In this document: piece after piece, positions 26,326 to 36,546 of the stretch
How positions within the stretch are numbered: the stretch's first letter is position 1
Layout: each line of letters starts with the position of its first letter
Origin: an uncultured Rhizobiaceae bacterium
GTDB taxonomy: Bacteria > Pseudomonadota > Alphaproteobacteria > Rhizobiales > Rhizobiaceae
Direction: 5' to 3'
Length of the DNA: 64,000 nucleotides
NCBI GenBank assembly: GCA_951813045.1
Contig: CATOTF010000002.1
Coordinates: 2,914,001 to 2,978,000, forward strand
Notes under the pieces: model-generated
What the model saw: only the letters and a program-made list of their open reading frames with translations
What the model was told of the DNA's origin: nothing
The model's database searches: none
Made by a program: the position numbers and the translations under genes

Positions 26326-27129
26326 TCAGGCGTATGTGAAATTGGTTCTGGGGGACCAGAAAACCAATTTGTCGAGAATTAGATCGATGACGAACCGCAA
26401 TAAAACGACCATCAAAACGAGCAGGATCAACCCGGCAAATACGGTGTCCGTCTGCATCCGTGCGTTAGCCTGGTTGATGACATATCCAAGACCGCCGGAT
26501 GCGCCGACCCATTCGCCGACTACGGCGCCGATTGGTGCGACAGTCGCCGCGACACGGATGCCGGATGCCAGCGACGGCATGGCTGCAGGCATCCGGAATT
26601 TAGACAATATTTGCCAGGGTGAAGCGCCGTACATGCGGGCGATATCGATAAAATTTCGGTCTGCACGGGCCAGACCATCGTTCAATGCGGAAGCAACCGG
26701 GAAGTAAATGATAAGCGTCGCCATGGCAACTTTCGACCCCAGCCCAAGGCCGAACCACAAGACGAGCAAAGGCGCAATTGCGAATACCGGCAGCGCCTGA
26801 CTGGCAACGATAATGGGCATTATATAGCGTTTCGCGAGGGGAAAGGCGTTCACCGAGATTGCGGTTAGCACGCCAAAGATGATGCCTAGAAACAGGCCCA
26901 AAATGATTTCGACAAGGGTAATTCCCGCATGGTGCAACAGTGAAGACGCCTGCCCCCAAAGTGCGACCACGACCCTGTCCGGGCCGGGCAATATAAAGGG
27001 CGCAGGTTTAAATAGGAGAACGGTAATCCACCAGAAAGCGAGCAAAACGAAGGTTGTCACCAACCCACGAGCAACAGCCAACATACCACTATGTGACATT
27101 TCGTCAGATTTGTGACCGTCAAAATGCAT
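26326..27129 (-). CDS. thiX: ABC transporter permease, ThiX-like
   Basis: Inner membrane permease (BPD_transp_1 domain) of about 267 residues with about six hydrophobic segments. The EAA loop is visible as GLARADRNFIDIARMYGASP followed by ILSKFRMPAAMPSLASGI. First gene of the TPP-riboswitch unit, followed by thiY. No ATPase gene (ThiZ) is adjacent on either side, so the complete transporter must borrow an ATPase encoded elsewhere. Confidence 0.87.
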   Translation of the reverse strand: MHFDGHKSDEMSHSGMLAVARGLVTTFVLLAFWWITVLLFKPAPFILPGPDRVVVALWGQASSLLHHAGITLVEIILGLFLGIIFGVLTAISVNAFPLAKRYIMPIIVASQALPVFAIAPLLVLWFGLGLGSKVAMATLIIYFPVASALNDGLARADRNFIDIARMYGASPWQILSKFRMPAAMPSLASGIRVAATVAPIGAVVGEWVGASGGLGYVINQANARMQTDTVFAGLILLVLMVVLLRFVIDLILDKLVFWSPRTNFTYA

Positions 27130-27217
27130 GTGGCATCCCGTTTAAAATCGGGGCCTAAACCGATGCATGCAATTGAAAGAAACATCGGCAAAAACCGCTT
27201 TTCGCGTTGCCAAATTC

Positions 27218-27325
27218 GTCCTGTCCCTTCGCCGGCATGACCCGGATCAGGTTCCCGATCGATTAATCGATCAAGGGTCCGGTACAAAACCATCTCAGCC
27301 GCAAAAAGCGACACCCCTTGGAACT
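27218..27325 (-). ncRNA. TPP riboswitch (THI element)
   Basis: On the minus strand the conserved thiamine pyrophosphate aptamer can be read in order: the P1 side GGGGTG, the pyrimidine-binding loop GCGGCTGAGATGG, an ACCC segment, a variable P3a stem (GATCGATTAATCGATC), then ACCTGATCCGGGTCATGCC and GCGAAGGGAC. It lies about 90 bases before the permease gene. High TPP should switch expression of the transporter off, as for the family. Confidence 0.95.
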
Positions 27326-27377
27326 GCTAAGCTTGTGACTCAAGTTTTGGATTGTGGCAAGTGCCACTCGAAGATAA

Positions 27378-28286
27378 TCAACTTTCCAAAAGGATCAGCA
27401 GAATCGCACTCACGATCAACAAAACACCAATAACTTCAGTTTTCACCACTTTTTCGCGAAAGATAAAAACACTGGCGAGGAATGTGAACAGAAGTTCCAC
27501 CTGTCCCAACGCGCGTACATAGGCGGCGTTTTGCAGCGTAAACGCGGTAAACCAACCCACAGAACAGGCCATGCCAACCAGACCAACGGGCGCGGCGCGC
27601 CGCCATTCCCGTACGACTTTAAAAAGTTCTGGGCGATCGAAAAAAATAAACCAGGCGCCCATCATCAGTGTCTGCATGACCAGTGCAACCGCAAGGGCGT
27701 AGGCTGCGGCAATAACAAAATCCGGGCCATCCAGGGCCAGTGCCGCTCCGCGGAAAAACACAACGGAAGCGCCTAACAATGCGGCACACAAGAGGCCGAT
27801 AAGTGTCACCTTATCCGCCATTCCGCGCAACAATCCGTTCAACGTCATCTTAGTTTCGGTCAGCGACAGGATGATTGTACCAACCGCACCAATGGCGATT
27901 GCCAACATGGCAATTGGCCCCACCGTGTCCCCCAGCAAAGCGGCCCCCATAATGGCTATCAGGATAACTTCCAATTTGGAAAACGTTGTTCCCACAGCAA
28001 AACTGCGAAACGAGAACATCCACAACAGTGCGACTGTGAACAGGATTTGAGCCAATCCACCCAAGGCACAATAGATGAAAAAGGCCCTATTCGGTTCGGG
28101 TAAATCATAGCCGCCGATGGCAGAAAGCGCCCACAGATATAATACGGCAAGGGGCCATGCGTAGAAAAAGCGCGCGTAGGCCGCACCGGTAGTGGAAAGC
28201 CTGCCTTTGATCGCCTTTTGCAATACCGAACGCAGGTTTTGCAAAAATGCGGCCGCAATTGTGATGGGTACCCAAAGGGCAAACAC
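27378..28286 (-). CDS. EamA/DMT-family transporter
   Basis: Drug/metabolite transporter superfamily membrane protein of about 302 residues with about ten hydrophobic segments (for example FALWVPITIAAAFLQNL, YCALGGLAQILFTVALLWMF, VIGVLLIVSAILLILL). The start is uncertain: GTG at 28286 has AAGGG at a good distance, while a TTG two codons earlier is too close. It ends just before the TPP riboswitch but carries none itself, so its link to thiamine is only positional. Substrate unknown. Confidence 0.82.
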   Translation of the reverse strand: MFALWVPITIAAAFLQNLRSVLQKAIKGRLSTTGAAYARFFYAWPLAVLYLWALSAIGGYDLPEPNRAFFIYCALGGLAQILFTVALLWMFSFRSFAVGTTFSKLEVILIAIMGAALLGDTVGPIAMLAIAIGAVGTIILSLTETKMTLNGLLRGMADKVTLIGLLCAALLGASVVFFRGAALALDGPDFVIAAAYALAVALVMQTLMMGAWFIFFDRPELFKVVREWRRAAPVGLVGMACSVGWFTAFTLQNAAYVRALGQVELLFTFLASVFIFREKVVKTEVIGVLLIVSAILLILLES

Positions 28287-28349
28287 AATCAAACGCCCTT
28301 TGTATTGATATTATTTATGACAACCAAGACCGCGCCTGTTCGAACGAAC

Positions 28350-29960
28350 TTATAATTTGTTCCACGCCTCAAAAACTTCCTTAAAGACTTTTTCTCCTGG
28401 AAGGCCTTTTTCGATAGTCATCAACGCACGTCGTCCGGTCCGATATTGCAATGGAATATCGATCCAAGCCCTCGACTGTAGCAAAGTTTCATTTTTCTTG
28501 CGCGCTTCTTCAAGGTTGTTCAATGCAATCAGGAAAATTCCATCTGCAATCCGGGCGGGCACGCCAACAAGGCCTTCGCCACGCCCCTGTTCGCTTTCCT
28601 TGAGAACAAAACGGCTGACTTGGCCAATGGCACCACCTGAAAAATCATCGGGCACCGCAAATACCAATTCGATCAAGTGACTGGCGGGCAGAGCTTTATC
28701 CGTATTTCGCTTGATAGTCATGATCAGTACAACGTTGCGTGACGGTACTTCTATACGCCCTCGAATCGCCGGCTCCGCTGCTGAATTATCATCCGGTTTT
28801 TCCTGTACAACACTCCAGACAACACGCCCGGTATCAACCGAACTCTCGCTCGCGGTCGCACCCTCTTCATAAAGAATTGCGTTCTGAGAAACCGCCGGGA
28901 TTCCGTTTGTCGGGGTAACTGGGGTTTCACTGGGTTCTGTAGCTGTAATCTCTACACCGGTTTCCGTTGGAGCAGCAGGTTTCGGCTTGTCTGGGATAAT
29001 TTCCTCACCATTTGCACCCAAACGAGCTTCATTCTTGGGCTTGTCAGCCGTTTTTTCAGGTTCTTCCGGCGCCGGTTCTGGTTTGAGCGTAATGGTTTTA
29101 ACGGGTTTAGGTTTGAATGAATCGTCGTCCGCCCCTCCAAAAAGATCACTCAATCCAGCGGTCTCAAGCAATGTCTCTCGGTTCTGCCAACCGTAAAATC
29201 CAGTGGCGCTCAGCGCGCCCAGCAAAATCAACAGGAACAGCCATTTAGCAACACTCCGTCCTTTTCTCCGTCTTTTCTCATTTTCCCCCGGTCCGGCAGC
29301 CGGCGGAATCATAAGGGCTTCGGTGCTTCCCTCTGCAGGTGCAGGTCCGGGTGCCTGACGGTTAGCCGCATCATGTTCTTCGGGTATATCTGCAGCTGGA
29401 TCTGACAAGGGGTCGAGTGCTGGTGCATCAACCGGCGTAAGTTCTGCATAAAGCTCCGTTTGTGGAAGATCAGAGGCGGGTGGAAGTGTTGGCTCAGCTT
29501 CCACTGCAATCTCTGTTTGATCTTCAACGACCTCAGGTTCGGTGGGCAATTCTTCGTATTCTTCACCAACAGGAGCCTCAATCGGCGCAGGTACTTCTTC
29601 TTTTCTTGGAGATTCCTCGGCAACAGAAGTCTCATATTGAGGCTCTTCTAGCGTTCCGTCATCTTCAGGGGCCGCTTCTTCATCAATAATTTGTTGCAAC
29701 GCATCGTCAAATTCGAGGTCCATTGGACCGTCCACCGGGTCGGGGTATGATGGATCATACTCCTGTTCGATGGTTGCAATCGCCTGCTCCAATTTGAACA
29801 ATTCGTTCTGTAATGCTTCATCGTCAATTACAGGTTGCCGATTTGTCAGTTGCCGTTCAATCGTCGCACGCGCACGCTCGTAAAGTTTCGTCCTGAGTTG
29901 CGGTTTCGGATCAGTGAAACCTGAAAGTGTGCGCTGAAGTACAGCGTAGTAGTCAGCCAT
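28350..29960 (-). CDS. Acidic single-pass membrane protein of unknown function
   Basis: A 536-residue protein I cannot name, recalling a conserved rhizobial hypothetical. Residues 1-75 are helical (YYAVLQRTLSGFTDPKPQLR, RATIERQLTNRQPVIDD). Residues about 75-235 are disordered and very rich in Glu, Pro and Ala. One membrane helix follows at about 240-260 (WLFLLILLGALSATGFYG), then a second acidic, proline-rich linker, then a folded C-terminal domain from about residue 385 (VVWSVVQEKPDD, FVLKESEQGRGEGLVG, IPLQYRTGRRALMTIEKG). ATG start at 29960. The domain after the helix is probably periplasmic. Confidence 0.75.
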   Translation of the reverse strand: MADYYAVLQRTLSGFTDPKPQLRTKLYERARATIERQLTNRQPVIDDEALQNELFKLEQAIATIEQEYDPSYPDPVDGPMDLEFDDALQQIIDEEAAPEDDGTLEEPQYETSVAEESPRKEEVPAPIEAPVGEEYEELPTEPEVVEDQTEIAVEAEPTLPPASDLPQTELYAELTPVDAPALDPLSDPAADIPEEHDAANRQAPGPAPAEGSTEALMIPPAAGPGENEKRRRKGRSVAKWLFLLILLGALSATGFYGWQNRETLLETAGLSDLFGGADDDSFKPKPVKTITLKPEPAPEEPEKTADKPKNEARLGANGEEIIPDKPKPAAPTETGVEITATEPSETPVTPTNGIPAVSQNAILYEEGATASESSVDTGRVVWSVVQEKPDDNSAAEPAIRGRIEVPSRNVVLIMTIKRNTDKALPASHLIELVFAVPDDFSGGAIGQVSRFVLKESEQGRGEGLVGVPARIADGIFLIALNNLEEARKKNETLLQSRAWIDIPLQYRTGRRALMTIEKGLPGEKVFKEVFEAWNKL

Positions 29961-30021
29961 CAAATTACCAATCTGTGTGCCACTTGCAGTAAACGATTGA
30001 TTTTACTCTATCCTAGTTAAA

Positions 30022-31317
30022 TTAGTCGTTAAATGGGTCTTCAACAAGTATTGTATCATCACGCTCTGGGCTGGTGGACAACATAGTTACGCGCGCACCG
30101 ATTAATTCTTCAACATGCCGCACATATTTTATCGCCTGTGCCGGTAATTCATTCCAGGTTCTTGCGCCGACAGTCGGTTCTTTCCACCCTTCAAGCGTCT
30201 CATAAACCGGCACAACACGGGCCTGTTGCCCCTGGCTGGCAGGCAGGTGATCTATCTCCTCCCCGTCAATCGTGTAGCCTGTGCAAATCTTGATTTCATC
30301 GAGGCCATCGAGAACATCAAGCTTGGTTAAAGCGATCCCGGTAATACCATTTGTTGCCACTGTTTGTCGGACCAATGCCGCATCAAACCAGCCACACCGC
30401 CGTTCGCGCCCCGTTACGGTGCCGAATTCATGGCCTTTTTCACCCAAAAACCGCCCTATTTCATTCACCTGTTCAGTGGGGAAAGGACCTTCACCCACGC
30501 GCGTTGTGTAGGCTTTAGTTATTCCCAAAACAAAATCCAGCGAGCCCGGGCCGAGTCCAGAACCGGCAGCGGCCTGTCCCGCCACCGTGTTTGACGATGT
30601 GACAAATGGGTATGTACCATGATCGATATCAAGCAATGTACCCTGAGCGCCTTCAAATAGTATCCTCTTGCCGTTACGTTTTGCCTCGCCCAACAATTTC
30701 CATACCGTTTCGCGGTATTGGAGAATATCGCTGGCGACGCCCATCAATTCATCATAAATCGTATCCTCAGCGATTTCTGTCTCGCCCAATCCACGCCGAA
30801 GCGCATTGTGGTGCGTCAACAACCGATCGATTTTACCCCGCAGCGATTCCGGGTTGGCCAGGTCCATAACCCGAATGGCACGCCGCCCGACTTTATCTTC
30901 ATAGGCTGGACCGATACCGCGACGTGTCGTGCCAATTTTTGTACCGGATTTCGCCGCATCTTCGCGTAAACCATCCAATTCCCGATGCAATGAAAGAATA
31001 AGCGTGGCGTTATCCGCAATTCGAAGGTTATCAGCGGTTATTGCCACGCCCTGTCCTTCAAGGCGCTTGATCTCATCAAGCAACGCATGAGGGTCGACAA
31101 CAACGCCATTCCCAATCACGCCCATTTTCCCGGGGCGCACCACACCGGATGGCAACAGGCTCAATTTATAGGTGACACCGTCGATAACCAGTGTGTGTCC
31201 AGCGTTATGTCCGCCCTGAAAACGAACAACCATGTCCGCGCGTTCGGACAGCCAGTCAACAATTTTACCTTTACCCTCGTCACCCCATTGGGAGCCGACG
31301 ACCACCACATTAGCCAT
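30022..31317 (-). CDS. purA: Adenylosuccinate synthetase
   Basis: Joins IMP and aspartate with GTP on the way to AMP. 431 residues. The N-terminus reads [20 protein letters not shown], with the catalytic [11 protein letters not shown], then [14 protein letters not shown], the loop [13 protein letters not shown] and [12 protein letters not shown]. The start is the ATG at 31317; an in-frame TTG three codons earlier was rejected. It is a single-gene unit ending 61 bases before the acidic membrane protein gene. Confidence 0.97.
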   Translation of the reverse strand: MANVVVVGSQWGDEGKGKIVDWLSERADMVVRFQGGHNAGHTLVIDGVTYKLSLLPSGVVRPGKMGVIGNGVVVDPHALLDEIKRLEGQGVAITADNLRIADNATLILSLHRELDGLREDAAKSGTKIGTTRRGIGPAYEDKVGRRAIRVMDLANPESLRGKIDRLLTHHNALRRGLGETEIAEDTIYDELMGVASDILQYRETVWKLLGEAKRNGKRILFEGAQGTLLDIDHGTYPFVTSSNTVAGQAAAGSGLGPGSLDFVLGITKAYTTRVGEGPFPTEQVNEIGRFLGEKGHEFGTVTGRERRCGWFDAALVRQTVATNGITGIALTKLDVLDGLDEIKICTGYTIDGEEIDHLPASQGQQARVVPVYETLEGWKEPTVGARTWNELPAQAIKYVRHVEELIGARVTMLSTSPERDDTILVEDPFND

Positions 31318-31468
31318 GGATTGCAAACCTTTTCATCATTGCAATTGCTTACGACCTCGTTTCCGTCACATCAGCCATAACGTCAAGTGCCGAAGCGGCT
31401 TACCCACTTGTGAGTGAGCACCAATGTGGTAATCCTCGGGGCTTGATCAATTACCGGTACGCCTTAAC

Positions 31469-32365
31469 GTGTCCACTCTTCGTAATCCCCATCTGCTGTT
31501 GATTATTACAACATTAATTTGGGGTGGTAATGCAGTCGCCGGAAAATTCGCGGTGGGGCATGTTTCACCGATGATGTTAACATGCCTGCGCTGGGGAATA
31601 GCGCTGGTCATCATAAGCTGGATTGCGCGTGAACAATTACAAAAGGATTTGCCAGTCATAAAGCAGAACTGGCTTTATCTCGCGTTGATGGGCGGCTTCG
31701 GTTACACCGCATTCAATTATACTCTTTATTCGGCCGTCCAGTATACTTCAGCAATCAATGTGGCGCTTGAACAATCCGCCATGCCGGTGATCATTTTTGT
31801 ACTCAGCTATGTAATCTATCGAACCGGGATTACATGGTTACAGATATTTGGCTTCCTGCTGACAATGGTTGGTGTTGCTGTCATCGTTTCCAGTGGAGCG
31901 CCCTTGTCTTTGCTCAACGGCGACACATCCACCTTCAACCGCGGTGATTTATTCATGGCATTCGCGGCACTCTTTTATGGCGGCTATTCGGTTGGATTGC
32001 GCTCAAAGCCACAAATGCATTGGCAGAGCCTGTTAGCCACGCTGATTGCCGCAGCTTTTGTATTTGCGCTTATTGGGGTATCCGTCGAGTTCTGGGCAGG
32101 CAATACCATCCTGCCCACGACAACGCAGGGTTATCTTGTCGTCCTTTTTACCGGAATTTTCCCGTCACTGGTGAGTCAGGGCTTTTTCATCAAGGGTGTC
32201 GAAGCTCTCGGTGCGAACATTGCCGGTCTTTATATCAACCTCGTGCCCGTATTCGGCGCGCTTCTTGCGGTCTTGTTATTGGGGGAATCCCTTTATCTGT
32301 TCCATGCGCTCGCCTTTGTTTTAGTCGCCAGCGGGATCATGATTGCGCAGCACAAGACCGCCTAG
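31469..32365 (+). CDS. EamA/DMT-family transporter
   Basis: A 298-residue membrane transporter with two EamA repeats and ten hydrophobic segments (LLLIITTLIWGGNAVAGKFA near the start, HALAFVLVASGIMIAQH at the end). A GTG start at 31469 is used because no other start precedes the first helix; the ribosome site is weak. It diverges from purA and converges with serA. Substrate unknown. Confidence 0.85.
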   Translation: MSTLRNPHLLLIITTLIWGGNAVAGKFAVGHVSPMMLTCLRWGIALVIISWIAREQLQKDLPVIKQNWLYLALMGGFGYTAFNYTLYSAVQYTSAINVALEQSAMPVIIFVLSYVIYRTGITWLQIFGFLLTMVGVAVIVSSGAPLSLLNGDTSTFNRGDLFMAFAALFYGGYSVGLRSKPQMHWQSLLATLIAAAFVFALIGVSVEFWAGNTILPTTTQGYLVVLFTGIFPSLVSQGFFIKGVEALGANIAGLYINLVPVFGALLAVLLLGESLYLFHALAFVLVASGIMIAQHKTA

Positions 32366-32430
32366 TTTTTAGAACTATGAGGGGCAACAGGCTTTGGCCC
32401 CCCTCAGAATAGCGCAAATGCTGACTACAT

Positions 32431-34032
32431 TTAGATCGCAAATTCAAGCGGTTTGACAGATTCGATCTCCGGCAATGCCCGAAGCTTTTCAAGGAAACCC
32501 GCAGATACAGGTTTGTCCAACTGCACCAATGCAATGGCATCCCCTCCCTCGTGGTCACGTCCCAGATAGAAATTAGCTATATTTATGCCATCTGCACCAA
32601 ATGTACTTCCCAGTTTACCGATAATGCCGGGTACGTCCTTATTGGTCGTATAAAGCATATATTCGCCGGCTTCCGCCTCCATATTGATCCCCTTGATCTG
32701 GATAAAGCGCGGCTTTCCATCAGAAAACACGGTTCCGGCCACTGACCGCGTGGTTTTCGTGGTCGTCACATTGATCTGGATATAACCGTCGAAAACACCG
32801 GATTTCTCCCGCGTCATTTCCAGCAGTTTTATCCCCCGTTCACTCGCCATGACTGGGGCGGAGACCATGTTCACATCGGACATCTGAGGGCGAAGCAGGC
32901 CGGCAAGAACTGCACTCGTCAGCGCTTTTGTATTCATCTGTGCAACGTGGCCGTCATACAGAATTTCAACCTGTTTGACCGGTGAATCCGTCACCTGCCC
33001 CACAAAGCTGCCCAGCGTATCCGCCAGCTTAACAAAGGGCGTCAGGCGGGGTGCTTCCTCGGCTGAAATCGATGGCATGTTGAGCGCGTTCGTCACTGCG
33101 CCACGCGTTAAATACGCCGACATCTGTTCGGCAACCTGCAGTGCAACATTTTCCTGAGCTTCCGTCGTCGCTGCGCCCAGATGGGGTGTGCAAACAACAT
33201 TGGGCAGGCCGAACAACACGCTGTCTGTTGCCGGTTCAACTTCAAACACGTCGATCCCCGCACCGGCAACCCTGCCGGACTTCAGTGCTTCTGCAAGGTC
33301 GGCTTCAACAATAAGGCCGCCGCGCGCGCAATTGACAATCCGCACTCCATCTTTCATCTGCGCCAGGGCTGCAGCATCAATGATGTTACGCGTTTTGTCG
33401 GTAAGTGGCGTGTGAAGCGTGATAAAATCAGCGCGCGGAAAAAGGGCGTCTAGCTCCACTTTTTCAATACCAAGCTTTTCAGCCCGTTCAGGAGAAAGGA
33501 ACGGATCAAATGCAATCACCCGCATTTTCATACCGATGGCGCGGTCCGCAACAATCGACCCGATATTACCACAGCCAATCAGACCAAGCGTTTTACCTGT
33601 AAGTTCAACACCCATGAACTTCGATTTCTCCCACTTTCCCCCTTGCGTGGAATTATCAGCAGCAGGAATTTGGCGGGCAACCGCCATCATGAGCGAAATG
33701 GCGTGTTCTGCCGTTGTGATCGAATTCCCGAACGGCGTGTTCATCACGATGATACCGCGGCGGGAAGCGGCTTTTAGATCGACATTGTCGACACCAATAC
33801 CGGCCCTGCCGATGACCTTGAGATTATCGGCCGCTTCAATCAGCTTTTCCGTTGCTTTTGTGGCGGAACGGATGGCGAGGCCATCGTAATTACCAATCTT
33901 GGCCAGCATGGTATCCTTGTCCTTGCCAAGCGTTGGTTCGAAATCAACTTCACAACCGTTGTCCTTGAAGATTTGAACTGCTGTCGGTGAAAGAGCGTCC
34001 GATACCAGTACGCGTGGTTTTTGAGTTGTCAT
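32431..34032 (-). CDS. serA: D-3-phosphoglycerate dehydrogenase
   Basis: Oxidises 3-phosphoglycerate with NAD as the first step of serine synthesis. 533 residues, the long form with an intervening domain. The catalytic and NAD domains show GRAGIGVDNVDLKAA, LGLIGCGNIGSIVADRA, HTPLTDKTRNIIDAA, VNCARGGLIVEADL and TPHLGAATTEAQENVA. An intervening ASB-like domain lies at about 315-450, and a C-terminal ACT domain (DVPGIIGKLGSTFGADGINI) may bind serine. serC lies 79 bases upstream on the same strand; the two form a serine operon. Confidence 0.97.
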   Translation of the reverse strand: MTTQKPRVLVSDALSPTAVQIFKDNGCEVDFEPTLGKDKDTMLAKIGNYDGLAIRSATKATEKLIEAADNLKVIGRAGIGVDNVDLKAASRRGIIVMNTPFGNSITTAEHAISLMMAVARQIPAADNSTQGGKWEKSKFMGVELTGKTLGLIGCGNIGSIVADRAIGMKMRVIAFDPFLSPERAEKLGIEKVELDALFPRADFITLHTPLTDKTRNIIDAAALAQMKDGVRIVNCARGGLIVEADLAEALKSGRVAGAGIDVFEVEPATDSVLFGLPNVVCTPHLGAATTEAQENVALQVAEQMSAYLTRGAVTNALNMPSISAEEAPRLTPFVKLADTLGSFVGQVTDSPVKQVEILYDGHVAQMNTKALTSAVLAGLLRPQMSDVNMVSAPVMASERGIKLLEMTREKSGVFDGYIQINVTTTKTTRSVAGTVFSDGKPRFIQIKGINMEAEAGEYMLYTTNKDVPGIIGKLGSTFGADGINIANFYLGRDHEGGDAIALVQLDKPVSAGFLEKLRALPEIESVKPLEFAI

Positions 34033-34111
34033 AATATTCCCATTTCCCGCCTCGTCTCTCCGTTATCTATCCAACGGTTGTAAGGCGTATATTCATATAT
34101 TCAGTGAGAGT

Positions 34112-35281
34112 TTAGCTGGATCGCGCCGTTTCAAACGCCCAGTCAAGCCAGGGCATGAGCGCTTCAAGGTCAGACGTTTCAATGGTAGCACCTGTCCAGA
34201 TGCGCAGCCCCGGCGGGGCATCACGGTAACCGCCGATATCAAAGGCAACACCTTCATCGTCCAATAACTTGGTCAGGCGTTTTACGAAGGCGTTTTGAGA
34301 ATCATCGTCCAATTTCGAAATCGTATCATCAACGATCTTCAAACAGACGGATGTGTTCGAGCGTGTCTCCGGCTCCTCTGCCAGAAAATCAATCCAGTCG
34401 GTTTTTTGCACCCAACGTTCGATCACAGCGGCATTGGCGTCTGCGCGATTGTGCAGTGCATCAAGCCCGCCGATAGACTGCGCCCATGAAAGCGCATCGA
34501 TGTAATCCTCAACGCATAGCATGGACGGTGTGTTAATCGTCGCACCTGAGAAAATACCTTCAATCAATTTTCCACCCTTTGTCAGGCGAAAAATCTTCGG
34601 CAGCGGCCACTGCGGCGTGTAGCTTTCCAGCCGCTCAACCGCGCGGGGTGAAAGGATAAGAACGCCATGGGCGCCTTCGCCACCCAGCACTTTTTGCCAT
34701 GAGAATGTCACCACATCGAGCTTATCGAAAGGCAATTCCTGTGCAAATGCAGCCGAAGTCGCGTCGCATAATGTTAACCCTGAACGGTCAGCGGGGATAA
34801 AATCACCGTTGGGAACACGCACACCGGATGTTGTCCCATTCCAGGTAAAACAAACATCGGTATCAAAATCCACCGCATCAAGATCGGGCAGTTTTCCGTA
34901 GTCTGCGGTGACAGATGTGGCGTTTTCAAGCTTCAATTGTTTGGCAACATCGCTCACCCAACCGGACCCAAAACTCTCCCACGCTAACATTGTCACAGCG
35001 CGCGCACCGAGCATGGACCACATGGCCATTTCAAATGCGCCGGTGTCAGACGCGGGCACAATGCCAATACGATAATCATCAGGAACACGTAGAACGTCCC
35101 GCGTCATATCGATTGCTTGTTTGAGTTTTGATTTGCCAATTGCAGCCCGGTGAGACCGGCCAAGAGAGGCATCTTTGAGAGCGTCCAACGCCCATCCGGG
35201 GCGTTTTGAGCAGGGGCCCGAAGAAAAACGGGGGTTTTGCGGGCGCACCTGTGGCGCCGCAAGAGATAGTCTTGCTGTCAT
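34112..35281 (-). CDS. serC: Phosphoserine aminotransferase
   Basis: PLP enzyme making 3-phosphoserine. 389 residues of the alphaproteobacterial/archaeal-type family. Visible parts are [22 protein letters not shown] in [14 protein letters not shown], the aspartate in [16 protein letters not shown], and the PLP lysine in [17 protein letters not shown]. An ATG start at 35281 lies ten bases after AGGATAG, which itself lies in a small hairpin. It leads the serC-serA operon and is preceded by a probable serC leader RNA. Confidence 0.96.
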   Translation of the reverse strand: MTARLSLAAPQVRPQNPRFSSGPCSKRPGWALDALKDASLGRSHRAAIGKSKLKQAIDMTRDVLRVPDDYRIGIVPASDTGAFEMAMWSMLGARAVTMLAWESFGSGWVSDVAKQLKLENATSVTADYGKLPDLDAVDFDTDVCFTWNGTTSGVRVPNGDFIPADRSGLTLCDATSAAFAQELPFDKLDVVTFSWQKVLGGEGAHGVLILSPRAVERLESYTPQWPLPKIFRLTKGGKLIEGIFSGATINTPSMLCVEDYIDALSWAQSIGGLDALHNRADANAAVIERWVQKTDWIDFLAEEPETRSNTSVCLKIVDDTISKLDDDSQNAFVKRLTKLLDDEGVAFDIGGYRDAPPGLRIWTGATIETSDLEALMPWLDWAFETARSS

Positions 35282-35282
35282 C

Positions 35283-35328
35283 TTCTATCCTTCCAGATAG
35301 CAAGCCTCTCGTTGGGGAGAGGTGTCCC
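35283..35328 (-). ncRNA. Candidate serC leader RNA motif
   Basis: Directly upstream of serC the minus strand has two tandem hairpins: CCTCTC-CCCAAC-GAGAGG (35305-35322) and CTATC-TGGAAG-GATAG (35285-35300). The second contains the ribosome site of serC. This matches my memory of the serC RNA motif found before serC-serA operons in alphaproteobacteria, whose ligand or mechanism is not established. Confidence 0.7.
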
Positions 35329-35446
35329 ACTTTTGGGAGTATTGGAAGGAAACTGTCACGTCAACCTGAAAGCGGCGTAATTGGGCACAAATGCGTCGCA
35401 ACTCATTTGCTCCTGCGAATACACTTGATCCGCAGAGCATTGAAAA

Positions 35447-36394
35447 TTACCAGATTTCCAGGCGAACACCAAGTTTCAATGCGTGAAGATCCTGCGGTGC
35501 ACCAGTGTTATTCAGGCTGGTGGAGTCGCCGGAAAATGGTGACTCGATGATATGGGTGTAACGGTATGACGCGTCTACATAGAAATTTTCGCTCACTTCA
35601 AAAGCGAGGCCAGCGGTCACCGATGGCGCAAAATGATATGAAATGCCGTTGTCGCGTGAACCAATCTGAGTGTAGGCCTCACCGAATTGAGCAGTACCAC
35701 CGTCTGTGGGGTTACACCTAAATTCACCCGGAGCGGTACAGGTTATCGTACCCGTTTCGGAGGTGAAGTTGTTACGAACGACATTCAAGCCGACACCGAC
35801 AAACGGGCGAGCGCCTAAAAACCTTGAATCAAAATCGTAAAACAGATTGGCACCCGCCGCATTCATATCAAATGACGCGGATGCTGACTCAACACAGTTT
35901 GTAATAACGATGCCGCCACCTGGTCCACCAATTGTGGTGGTTATCGTATTGCCGTTAGCATCAACTTGAGTGACTAGAGCGAACGCATCAGTACATGGCA
36001 CGACCGGTGTAATTGTCGTTGTTTGGGTTGATGAGTCCCCTCTGCCGATTCTCTCTGCGCTAATATCAAATCGTAAATTGTTATTGAGCCGGAAACCGAC
36101 CGCGGCACTTGCGCCAAACAGCGTCTCTTCTTCATTTGAATTGATCAGCTGGCTCATTGTGCCAGGAACGGGCTGTGATGTGTCGGAACCAAACAGCTCG
36201 TCCGTAAAGGATACTGAAATATCACCGCGCAGATACCATCCGGTGCCAAATTCAACGTCAGTCTGGTCGACAATTTCGTCCCCCAACAAATCAGCCGCCT
36301 GAGCAGAATTAGATATAGCTGCGCCGCAGGCCAATTGGCTGGCTAAGGCAAACACACCTGCAAATTTTGTCAATTTAAGGCCGGACGGATACAT
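35447..36394 (-). CDS. Outer membrane beta-barrel protein (Omp25/31-like)
   Basis: Predicted outer membrane protein of about 315 residues, with a signal peptide ending NSAQA then ADLLGDEIVDQ. Strand patterns include GTGWYLRGDISVSFTDE, AAVGFRLNNNLRFDISAE, ARPFVGVGLNVVRNNF and FYVDASYRYTHII. It ends in a typical beta-signal, LKLGVRLEIW. ATG start at 36394 behind GGGGAG. It is a paralogue of the next upstream gene, sharing the mature N-terminus and the GWYLRGDI block. Confidence 0.85.
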   Translation of the reverse strand: MYPSGLKLTKFAGVFALASQLACGAAISNSAQAADLLGDEIVDQTDVEFGTGWYLRGDISVSFTDELFGSDTSQPVPGTMSQLINSNEEETLFGASAAVGFRLNNNLRFDISAERIGRGDSSTQTTTITPVVPCTDAFALVTQVDANGNTITTTIGGPGGGIVITNCVESASASFDMNAAGANLFYDFDSRFLGARPFVGVGLNVVRNNFTSETGTITCTAPGEFRCNPTDGGTAQFGEAYTQIGSRDNGISYHFAPSVTAGLAFEVSENFYVDASYRYTHIIESPFSGDSTSLNNTGAPQDLHALKLGVRLEIW

Positions 36395-36546
36395 CACAGC
36401 TACTCCCCTGCGACTCTGCACTATCAGGGATCATGCACGCTGAATGCTGATCCTTGGGGTTACAATTTTTGAAAGTTTGACCGGGCGGCATGTACCGCCC
36501 CAATCAATATTAAACCGAGCCAGCTTGTGGTCGGGTATGCCTCAGC

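Noticed and set aside
27057-27314. Minus-strand frame overlapping the permease start and riboswitch
   Set aside because: The sequence is explained by the conserved TPP aptamer and the permease gene.
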